Assembly: GCA_947458985.1 (NCBI GenBank)
Contig: CANHBA010000015.1
Location: 1 to 20,263 of the forward strand
Reading direction: 5' to 3'
Source: Flavobacteriales bacterium
GTDB taxonomy: Bacteria; Bacteroidota; Bacteroidia; Flavobacteriales_D; Crocinitomicaceae
DNA length: 20,263 bases
Shown: positions 7,393-14,797 of the stretch, one piece after another
Layout of the letters: every line of letters starts with the position of its first letter
Numbering within the stretch: position 1 is the first letter of the stretch
Position numbers and translations under genes: made by a program
The notes under the pieces: model-generated
Database searches by the model: none
Seen by the model: the letters and a program-made list of their open reading frames with translations, nothing else
Told to the model about the DNA's origin: nothing

Positions 7393-8018
7393 TGACCCTT
7401 CTCTCTTCTTATTTTCCCGATTTAAGCCCAGAACAAATTCGACAATTTGAGGCGCTGGAAGGCTTATATCAAACCTGGAATGCCCAAATCAATGTGATTT
7501 CAAGAAAAGATACGGATCACTTTTATGAACGACATGTTTTGCATTCTTTAGCCATTGCCAAAATTGTCCAATTCTTACCTGGCTCTTCGGTTCTAGACAT
7601 CGGAACCGGCGGTGGTTTTCCTGGCATTCCATTAGCCATACTCTTTCCAGAGGTTCAGTTCCATTTGGTCGATTCCATCGGAAAAAAAATCAAAGTTGTT
7701 CAAGAAGTTGCAGCTAGCTTAGGCCTAAAAAATGTGCAGGCCAGCCATGCCAGGGCCGAAACCATCAAAGACCGCTATGATTTTATTGTAAGTAGAGCAG
7801 TTACCCAAATGCCCGTGTTTTTAACTTGGGTAAAAGGGAAAAGTGCCAAAAAAAACCTACACAATTTTAAGAATGGGGTGCTGTATTTAAAAGGTGGTGA
7901 CCTCAGCGAAGAATTAGCAGGGTTACGCTATCCGGTTAAAGAGTTTCCGATTTCCGAATTTTACAAAGAAGAATTCTTCGAAACAAAAAAAGTGGTTTAC
8001 GTTCAGTTGGTTCCTTGA
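7392..8018 (+). CDS. rsmG: 16S rRNA (guanine-N7) methyltransferase RsmG
   Basis: 208 residues, the usual RsmG size. It methylates N7 of G527 in the 530 loop of 16S rRNA using S-adenosylmethionine; loss gives low-level streptomycin resistance in several bacteria. The signature SVLDIGTGGGFPGIPLAI (66-83) is the GxGxGxPGI cofactor loop specific to this family. NVISRKDTDHFYERHVLHSL (34-53) is the conserved RNA-side segment, and FIVSRAVTQM lies downstream as expected. The start codon overlaps the sigma-factor stop as TAATG, so it is the third gene of the glycosyltransferase operon. It ends 18 bases before the convergent ispF stop; no hairpin terminator is visible between them. Confidence 0.97.
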   Translation: MTLLSSYFPDLSPEQIRQFEALEGLYQTWNAQINVISRKDTDHFYERHVLHSLAIAKIVQFLPGSSVLDIGTGGGFPGIPLAILFPEVQFHLVDSIGKKIKVVQEVAASLGLKNVQASHARAETIKDRYDFIVSRAVTQMPVFLTWVKGKSAKKNLHNFKNGVLYLKGGDLSEELAGLRYPVKEFPISEFYKEEFFETKKVVYVQLVP

Positions 8019-8036
8019 GTAACCGTTGTACACTAA

Positions 8037-8528
8037 TTATAACTTATACAGCAACGCAGCAGCGTAAGCTTTAATAGCGCGCTTTTCACCAAAAGAATCT
8101 ACTTTTTCATGGGTGGTAGCCTTGATGCTCAGTTCGTCTATTTCCAAACCTAAAATATCCGTCAAAACCGCCTGCATTTTTTCGATGTGCGGATTCACTT
8201 TGGGTGTTTCTAAAATGACGGTTGCATCTATATTGACAATACCATAACCTTTTTGCTGCACTAACTCATAAACACGCTTCAAGAGGATTTTGGAGTCAAT
8301 GCCTTTGTATTGTGGGTCCTGATCTGAAAAATGATAGCCGATATCGCGCAAAGCCAAAGCACCAAGCAAGGCATCGCAAATGGCGTGAATGAGTACGTCT
8401 GCATCGGAATGCCCAACGGCACCCAGCTCAGAGGGTAATTGAACTCCGCCAATCCAGAGCGGATAACCTGGCGCCAACTGATGAACATCTACGCCGTAGC
8501 CAATGCGCATTTTGGGTTTGTTTTGCAT
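8037..8528 (-). CDS. ispF: 2-C-methyl-D-erythritol 2,4-cyclodiphosphate synthase
   Basis: 163 residues, normal for IspF. It forms the cyclic diphosphate of the MEP isoprenoid pathway, releasing CMP, and works as a trimer with a zinc ion per active site. Zinc ligands are visible: Asp14 and His16 in YGVDVH, and His48 in GHSDADVLIHAICDALLGA. The late motif IKATTHEKVDSFG corresponds to the CDP-binding (S/T)IKATTxEKLGF(I/V)G region; the residues after EK are VDSFGE rather than the common LGFxGR. The start used is the ATG directly after the porV TAA with no gap; an alternative ATG six codons on (MRIGYG) would match the shortest homologues equally well. It is the last gene of the porU-porV-ispF unit. 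Confidence 0.96.
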   Translation of the reverse strand: MQNKPKMRIGYGVDVHQLAPGYPLWIGGVQLPSELGAVGHSDADVLIHAICDALLGALALRDIGYHFSDQDPQYKGIDSKILLKRVYELVQQKGYGIVNIDATVILETPKVNPHIEKMQAVLTDILGLEIDELSIKATTHEKVDSFGEKRAIKAYAAALLYKL

Positions 8529-9791
8529 TTAGTTACCGCCAAGGTTTAGGCGCAAGGTGAAGCGCAAAGTGTTTGCAAGTGGACTCTGGCGACCATTTAG
8601 CGAGGCTAAATAAGAGAAGTCAATGGTGAACATGTTGTATTTGAGCGAAGCCCCTAAATTCAAAAACTGTCGATTGCCTTTGTTTTTATTCTCATAAAAA
8701 ACACCACCTCGGAGGGCGAGCACATTGCTGTACCACCATTCTGCGCCGGCTGCGATATTGATTTCAGCTAATTCTTCTTTCAAACGCGTTCCTTTCACAA
8801 CTTGGTAAGTGCCATCTTGATTCTGAATGATGTTGCCGTCTTCATCTTCAGCTAATACCCCTGGAGCATCGTAAAAAGATTGCATCATGGAAGTAATGAT
8901 CCCGACATCGCCATTCATGCCTGCCAACATCACGTAATCGCCGTTAATGAGCTTGTAAATAGCCGGCGTTGGCACTAATAAACGCTGTAAGTCGAGTGAG
9001 AATGTTACTTTGTTGTATTCGTCGAAATCGGCCAAAAAGCTATTGCCGATTTTGAGGTTCATTGGAATGAAGTCGCGGCGCGACAACTCAGAGTAAGAAA
9101 CTTTGTTACCGATATTGTTGATGGTAAGTCCAAATGTGTAGGTTCCGTCGGTGTTGCCGATATGTGCGTCGTCGTTGAAATAACTAAATGATAAATCTGC
9201 TGCACCAACAACACCCGGTTTGGTATTGACACCTGCTACTGTCAAGCCACCCGTTAGGTTAGAATACGCAAATTTGCCATTGACGCCGATACTAAAGCGT
9301 TCAGCCAATTTAAAAGCATATGCACCCACTAATTCAAACTCGCTAGGCTTGTCGTCGCGCAGTACGTCACCATTGATGTCGGTAAAAGTGATTTCACCTA
9401 GGCTAAAATAGCGTAGTGCACCACCAACAGAGTGAACTTTATTCAATTGCTTGTAACCAGCCAAGTATGACAAATGGATATCGTTGGTAAGTTGACGCAA
9501 CCAAGGCGTATAGGAAAGGCTCACTTCTGATTTTTCCTTGGCAAAACTAAGTAGCGATGTATTCCAATAAACTGAGGTTGAATTGGCACTAAGTGCAGTT
9601 CCGGCATCGCCCATACCGCCCGCTCTGGAGTCAGGAGTAATTGCCATAAAAGGCAAAGAAGTAGTTAGGGTATTGAGCTGTAAATCGTTGTCAGAAACAC
9701 CAGACCCACCGGTTGGTTGCGCCAATGCAGTTTGATAAACGAGTACCGAACTAATTGAGAGCAATAATTTATAAAATCGTGGACTTTTCAT
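8529..9791 (-). CDS. porV: Type IX secretion system outer-membrane protein PorV (LptO)
   Basis: 420 residues. PorV is a FadL-like 14-stranded outer-membrane barrel that carries secreted cargo from the SprA (Sov) translocon to the PorU sortase. A signal peptide ends TALA-Q (cleavage after residue 24). SLPFMAITPDSRAGGMGDAGTA (45-66) is the characteristic N-terminal PorV segment, and the C-terminal strands ALRGGVFYENKNKGNRQF and SPLANTLRFTL are typical. Compared with remembered Flavobacterium sequences of about 390 residues it has a hydrophilic extra loop at 313-335, rich in Asp, Gly and Asn, just after the conserved QSFYDAPG. It lies 24 bases downstream of porU and directly abuts ispF, so all three should be cotranscribed. 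Confidence 0.95.
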   Translation of the reverse strand: MKSPRFYKLLLSISSVLVYQTALAQPTGGSGVSDNDLQLNTLTTSLPFMAITPDSRAGGMGDAGTALSANSTSVYWNTSLLSFAKEKSEVSLSYTPWLRQLTNDIHLSYLAGYKQLNKVHSVGGALRYFSLGEITFTDINGDVLRDDKPSEFELVGAYAFKLAERFSIGVNGKFAYSNLTGGLTVAGVNTKPGVVGAADLSFSYFNDDAHIGNTDGTYTFGLTINNIGNKVSYSELSRRDFIPMNLKIGNSFLADFDEYNKVTFSLDLQRLLVPTPAIYKLINGDYVMLAGMNGDVGIITSMMQSFYDAPGVLAEDEDGNIIQNQDGTYQVVKGTRLKEELAEINIAAGAEWWYSNVLALRGGVFYENKNKGNRQFLNLGASLKYNMFTIDFSYLASLNGRQSPLANTLRFTLRLNLGGN

Positions 9792-9815
9792 ATAGGAGGT
9801 AAAGATAGGGAATTT

Positions 9816-12800
9816 CTATTTTAAGATAACAAGTTTTTCTGTTTGCTCTGCGTAAGCGCCATCTGGGGTCTGAACGCGCAAACGGTAAAGATAGGTGCCG
9901 CGCGCCAACTCGTCGCCAAAATCATCTTTGCCATCCCAAAAGAGACCCGATACTCTAAAGCCACTTGTTGGCACCTCTTCTGAGATGGTTTTGACCAAAC
10001 GACCAGAAACCGTGAAAACCTGAATCTGAACATCTAAGGAAGAGCACGATTGGTTGTGCTCAAACATAAATTCTGTGCGGGTTGTAAACGGATTTGGATA
10101 ATTGAGCACATGTTGCAAAACTGGCTCTTCCTTCGCTTGGACAGTAAATTCAATTTGAGCCGTGGAAGAATTGTTATTCACGTCCCAAACTTTGAGCGAG
10201 AGTGTGTGCGGCCCAGGGCTTAAATTTTGAAACTGATAACGCACTTCGCCTGACTGATAAGAATCCAAATTGGCTGCATAAAAATCGTTGAGCACGAATG
10301 GCTGTGCAGTTTGCCCGTCCAATACGGCAACGATGTCGTGGCCAATTCCGTTTCCGACTGTATTGATACCGTTGTCATCGGCGACTTTTGCCAACAAGAC
10401 GGGGTTCTCATCGGTGACCGAACCGTTTACAAATCCTTCTTGATTCATGTAAAGTTGAATGGCAGGACCTTGTTCATCTGAAACCCCATTTGGATCGATG
10501 CCACCTACATAAAAAGTGGTGTCATAACCTTGCGCATCGATTTGTCCGTTGTGGCCATAGTAAGAGATTTTCCCATAACCTACATTGAGTGCGATGTCTT
10601 TGGGAACTACAAATTCAAAGTCAAAATAACCATTCGTAATGCTACTTTGTCCGCGGTAGATGCGGTTGGTTTGTTGCTCATAGGTAAGGAGGGGCGATCC
10701 TTCGTCTTGGGCCAAGGTACTTTGAATTTTTTTCTTATCGAAAACGGTTGGTGTGAGCACACCATTCCAACTCGTCAAGACAGCGCCACTGTAATCTTCT
10801 AAATGTCCTTTGACACGCACTTTACTCAAGGCTTGTAGTGTGTCCATTTGCTGCTGGGGGTCGAGCCCGTTGATGCTATCGGTAACAATTCGGTAGCGCG
10901 GTAGCGCCAAACGCAAGGCGGGATCGCCGATCAAGGTAAAACTACGTTTGTTGGAAGAACTCACGGAGGCTGCATTTTTGGTTCTTCTAGCGATTTCACC
11001 AAATTCATATGCTTCGCCATTTGGGTAACGGTTAAAGACGCGCTCAATTAACTTGATGCCAATATTGCTATTGACACCAAAATAGACCGAACGAGTTGTC
11101 GTCAGCATGGCAATTGCCCCCCCTGTTGGATTCAAATATGCCCACTCACCTGCAGAAACGCGCTCAGGGTCGTCAAAACGCGTAAATTCACAGGTTGCCG
11201 ATACAAAAAGATGCAAAGCTTGTATGTTATTCCAGGCATTGATTTGATCTATGGCAACAACCCGTTCCTCTGCCAAACCAACTTCGCCACCATGACCAAT
11301 ATAATTAGCCACCAATACGCCGCGCTGAATGCCGGCATCTATAGCCGAAACCATGGCTGGGAAGCGCTCTCCTCCAGCGGTAACAACTTTTGGAAAGGCA
11401 TCCATGTATAATTTGTTGTAGTTGATTTCAGGATTGAACTGCTTCGAAATTTGATATTGAGGCTCGGCGTCATTTTTGATGAAGTAACCGCCCTCCCTAT
11501 TATCAGTCATGATCATATATTGATTGCGCCAGTCGCCAAATGTTTTATCGGTTTGCGTACCCATGCAACACGAACTCGTAACCGGATAAAAATTGGAGCC
11601 GTTTTTCATGTAATGTTCAATTTTATCTACCATTTGCTTGGCTTGCAAACTACTGCTCACGATCAATCTACCCACCCCGATATCCATCATATCTGCTGCG
11701 CTCATGGCTTCTGCGTCGTCGAGTATGCCGAAGAAATCATCAACTACCAATGCATCAATCTTGTTTTCACTTGATGGCATTTGATAAGTAACAATGTAAT
11801 TATTGTTATTCGGCAAACGGTTTTTGGGATCGTAGGTACCGTCGCCAAACAACAATAAGTATTTTGGTTTGGCTGTCGGGTCGGTGAGCATCGCGCGGTC
11901 ATAGAACATTTTTACAAAACGACGAATGGCTCCTGGATCTTGCATGCCTGAACTGAACTCGTTGTAGACAGCTTGTACCTGAACTACATGAACAGTGAGG
12001 CCATTGGCGCGGTGTAAATCAGCAAGACGATTCGCCTGAGCTATAAAATCAGGGTGGACCACCATCAGGTAATCTGCCAACGGCAACTGATGTAAATCTT
12101 GAGTAGCTACATTTCCAACTTTTTCAGGTGTATAAAAAGAGGCGCCGCTCGCCAGTACAAATTCCTTGTAACCCGCGTTGGTTCTGATCTGACCTTGAGC
12201 ACCTGACATTGTAAGCGGGATGCGCACCGGCACATGGCGGTCACTCACCTCCCACACAAATGCATTCGCATTGATATTGCCAATTTGGTAACTTGCCAAG
12301 TCCATTGAAGCCGTCCACTTCGATACCCTAAAATTGAGCTGACTCCCGGTCAAAAGGAGTTCGCGCTGCGCGTTGATCAAAATCCGATCGAGATACGTAA
12401 CCACATTAGGATTCAGGCGGTTGATGCTAACTGTCAAGTTAAGTGTAGAAGTTGGGGTCGAATCGGCACAATTTAAAATACCTCTTTGGTAATAAGATCC
12501 TGAATGAGGCATGGTCATCTGACCTAAAACTTGTGTGCCTTTTTTCAGAATAAACTGATTACCTGAAGACCTGGAGTCAGAAGCGTAAGTTACTTGAAAA
12601 CGAACAGGTTGAGCAGTTACATTTGGTATGGTGAAATTAAAGTTTTGACTGAGGTCGACATCAAATTCTTCTCCATACCAGCGTTGCCCACCTAATGCTA
12701 AATTTTCGAGGTCTTTTTCATAGACATCTCTGTAATCATAATTGGTAATTAAGGTGTCTGCAGGCGTATCAATTACAGAAGCAGTTGCTACGCGCAACGG

Positions 12801-13643
12801 AGCTACATCAGCACCTATATAAATGTAATAATAGGATTGATCGCTGTAAGGATGACGCACTTGATTGTACTGATTTCCACCTGAAAGTTCCCAGCGATGT
12901 GGTCCCCAACCATAAAACAAAACATAATCGTTTGCATCAAAGGTGCCATCTGCCTCGCCAACAACCGTAATTGCATTTTGCGCAAGGTCATCGGTTATTG
13001 AAATAGCATTCGATTCAGGGATCACGCCCTCACCATTGCCAAAAATATGAATATGTGCAGGATTCAAGTTGGTGGTGTTGAAGCCACAAGCTTCTAAAAA
13101 TGACTTGTCTATTTTATAGATACCATCTTTATCGAGGGCCACGCGGTACCATTTGCCGGATGTACTACCTAATACAGATGTATTCGCATAATCTTTGATC
13201 TGATACACTTCGCGATTTTTAAGGCGATAACTCACTTGGGTTAGTCTTTCAATTGTTCCGTCTTTCTTGCGCAGCGGTAATATATAGATAGAGAGAAAAG
13301 GCTGCCCACCGTCCGTGACAATTTTTGATTCAATAGATGCTTCACTTTGCATATTCAAACCAAGTTTGTCATAAATCTGAATTTGCTCTTTAGGTATTTT
13401 TACGTAATTGAGCGAAAGAATTTCAATTTCTTGATTGATGTTGCCGTGCTTTTGCTGTAACGCATAAAAAGGAAGTCCGTTATCGAGACCAAAACCTTTA
13501 ACAGTCTGTACATCAAAAGTTTCCTCCCCAATGATAATTTGCTCCGTACCAGACCAGTCCAAAACAATCGTTTGCACTTGTGAAAAAGTCGAAAAGCTAG
13601 ATATGAAACTAAAAAAAAGGAGGATGTTGCGAAAATAAATCAT
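9816..13643 (-). CDS. porU: Type IX secretion system sortase PorU
   Basis: 1275 residues, in the usual range for PorU. It cleaves the C-terminal sorting domain from T9SS cargo at the cell surface and attaches the cargo to anionic LPS. A signal peptide covers about residues 1-21 (ending TFSQ). The gingipain-like C25 domain spans roughly 520-910: YLLLFGDGTYDPKN (595-608), the catalytic His784 in ANYIGHGGE and the catalytic Cys818 in FVSATCEFTRFDDP. The C-terminal end holds its own T9SS-type domain (about 1178-1275), opening YPNPF and including WDGKDDFGDELARGTYLYRL, a pattern seen in the retained CTD of PorU homologues. It is transcribed away from the porP/sprF-gldJ unit; porV follows 24 bases downstream. 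I see no clear TAnnTTTG upstream on its strand. Confidence 0.97.
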   Translation of the reverse strand: MIYFRNILLFFSFISSFSTFSQVQTIVLDWSGTEQIIIGEETFDVQTVKGFGLDNGLPFYALQQKHGNINQEIEILSLNYVKIPKEQIQIYDKLGLNMQSEASIESKIVTDGGQPFLSIYILPLRKKDGTIERLTQVSYRLKNREVYQIKDYANTSVLGSTSGKWYRVALDKDGIYKIDKSFLEACGFNTTNLNPAHIHIFGNGEGVIPESNAISITDDLAQNAITVVGEADGTFDANDYVLFYGWGPHRWELSGGNQYNQVRHPYSDQSYYYIYIGADVAPLRVATASVIDTPADTLITNYDYRDVYEKDLENLALGGQRWYGEEFDVDLSQNFNFTIPNVTAQPVRFQVTYASDSRSSGNQFILKKGTQVLGQMTMPHSGSYYQRGILNCADSTPTSTLNLTVSINRLNPNVVTYLDRILINAQRELLLTGSQLNFRVSKWTASMDLASYQIGNINANAFVWEVSDRHVPVRIPLTMSGAQGQIRTNAGYKEFVLASGASFYTPEKVGNVATQDLHQLPLADYLMVVHPDFIAQANRLADLHRANGLTVHVVQVQAVYNEFSSGMQDPGAIRRFVKMFYDRAMLTDPTAKPKYLLLFGDGTYDPKNRLPNNNNYIVTYQMPSSENKIDALVVDDFFGILDDAEAMSAADMMDIGVGRLIVSSSLQAKQMVDKIEHYMKNGSNFYPVTSSCCMGTQTDKTFGDWRNQYMIMTDNREGGYFIKNDAEPQYQISKQFNPEINYNKLYMDAFPKVVTAGGERFPAMVSAIDAGIQRGVLVANYIGHGGEVGLAEERVVAIDQINAWNNIQALHLFVSATCEFTRFDDPERVSAGEWAYLNPTGGAIAMLTTTRSVYFGVNSNIGIKLIERVFNRYPNGEAYEFGEIARRTKNAASVSSSNKRSFTLIGDPALRLALPRYRIVTDSINGLDPQQQMDTLQALSKVRVKGHLEDYSGAVLTSWNGVLTPTVFDKKKIQSTLAQDEGSPLLTYEQQTNRIYRGQSSITNGYFDFEFVVPKDIALNVGYGKISYYGHNGQIDAQGYDTTFYVGGIDPNGVSDEQGPAIQLYMNQEGFVNGSVTDENPVLLAKVADDNGINTVGNGIGHDIVAVLDGQTAQPFVLNDFYAANLDSYQSGEVRYQFQNLSPGPHTLSLKVWDVNNNSSTAQIEFTVQAKEEPVLQHVLNYPNPFTTRTEFMFEHNQSCSSLDVQIQVFTVSGRLVKTISEEVPTSGFRVSGLFWDGKDDFGDELARGTYLYRLRVQTPDGAYAEQTEKLVILK

Positions 13644-13691
13644 GAAACTTGGAGTTTTAAGCGCTAGAAAAACGTCAATTTATTTATTTTA

Positions 13692-13723
13692 TTTGAATAA
13701 ATATTCGATATTTGTAACCTTTG
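13692..13723 (+). promoter_or_regulatory. Candidate promoter for the porP/sprF-gldJ unit (TTTG, 20 bp, AACCTTTG)
   Basis: A -33-like TTTG at 13692-13695, then 20 bases, then AACCTTTG (13716-13723), one mismatch from TAnnTTTG. The spacing suits the Bacteroidota promoter architecture, and this is the only place in the window where I see both boxes. It is 20 bases before the first possible start codon. Confidence 0.45.
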
Positions 13724-13743
13724 AAACCTGAATAACGTTAAGA

Positions 13744-14748
13744 TTGTTCGTGCTAAAACCAACTTTCGTGAAAATAGTCAAACCACTTCTAGTCGTCCAG
13801 ATTAGCCTCATTACCCTGATAATGAGCTCAATATCTTGGGCTCAAGACCCTACTTTTACGCAATTCTATGCCAATCCTACCTACCTCAATCCTGCACTTG
13901 CGGGGTCGTCCGGATGTCCTAGAGTTTCGTTAAATTACCGTAACGAATGGCCACAATTGACCGGAAATTACGTCACATATGCCGCTGCCTACGATACCTA
14001 CGCCAAGAATATCTCTGGTGGTTTTGGTTTATTAGCCATGCACGACGTCCAAGGTCAAGGTACCATCCAAACTTCCATGATTGGCGGTATTTACTCTTAT
14101 AATGCCAAAGTAACGCGCAAATTCTCCATCATGTTTGGTGCGAGAGCTGCTTACTTCCAAAAATTCCTAGACTGGGACAAACTCACCTTCGGCGACATGA
14201 TCGACCCACGTCGCGGATTCATCTACCAAACCGGCGATGTTCCACGCGGAAATGGCCGTCGCGGTTTCTTTGATGTGAGTTTTGGTATGGTTGGTTTTAC
14301 AAAGAATTTTTATTTCGGAGTTGCCGGACACCACCTCAATCGCCCTGACGAATCCATGATTCTCGGTGAATCACGTTTACCAATGCGCATTACAGGCCAC
14401 ATGGGTGCAAACATCAAGTTGGGCCAACGCGGTCGTTATTCGAGCACTACCTTCTTATCCCCAAACATCATTTACCAATACCAAAATGGTTTTCAAGAGT
14501 TGAATATCGGTGCTTACCTCAAATATGAAAACTTTACTATTGGTGCTTGGTACCGCAACCGCGATGCCTTCATTATGACTGTAGGTATCAACACAGACAA
14601 ATTCAAAGTCGGTTACAGCTACGACCTAACCGTCTCTAAACTAGGCAACGGTATTTCAGGCGGATCCCACGAAATTTCTATGGGTATCAACCTTAAATGT
14701 AAAAAGAAGCCTAAAAACTTTAGAAAAACGTCTTGTCCGTCTTTCTAA
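13744..14748 (+). CDS. PorP/SprF-family type IX secretion outer-membrane protein
   Basis: 334 residues of the PorP/SprF family. These are outer-membrane beta-barrels that in known systems associate with the T9SS ring lipoprotein PorK (PorP) or support surface delivery of the adhesin SprB (SprF). A signal peptide ends near ISWAQ-DP. The family opening QDPTFTQFYANPTYLNPALAG follows (residues 34-54), then SLNYRNEWP, repeated amphipathic strands, and the late GISGGSHEISMGINL. The C-terminus is a basic tail with two cysteines (CKKKPKNFRKTSCPSF). The start is non-ATG: TTG at 13744 or GTG at 13750; the first in-frame ATG is inside the signal peptide. It sits between porU and gldJ, 49 bases before gldJ, and probably shares its transcript. 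Which paralogue it is cannot be settled here. Confidence 0.92.
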   Translation: MFVLKPTFVKIVKPLLVVQISLITLIMSSISWAQDPTFTQFYANPTYLNPALAGSSGCPRVSLNYRNEWPQLTGNYVTYAAAYDTYAKNISGGFGLLAMHDVQGQGTIQTSMIGGIYSYNAKVTRKFSIMFGARAAYFQKFLDWDKLTFGDMIDPRRGFIYQTGDVPRGNGRRGFFDVSFGMVGFTKNFYFGVAGHHLNRPDESMILGESRLPMRITGHMGANIKLGQRGRYSSTTFLSPNIIYQYQNGFQELNIGAYLKYENFTIGAWYRNRDAFIMTVGINTDKFKVGYSYDLTVSKLGNGISGGSHEISMGINLKCKKKPKNFRKTSCPSF

Positions 14749-14797
14749 ATGTAACCAAACGATTATAAAGAACTTTACGTTATAAAACGCAAAAAAT

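Noticed and set aside
10530..11774. Plus-strand open frames opposite porU (60-107 codons)
   Set aside because: They are antisense shadows of a clear 1275-residue gene and show no recognisable protein features.
13700..13712. AT-rich palindrome AATAT-TCG-ATATT between porU and porP/sprF as an operator
   Set aside because: Short inverted repeats like this are expected by chance in such AT-rich sequence; no second copy was seen elsewhere.
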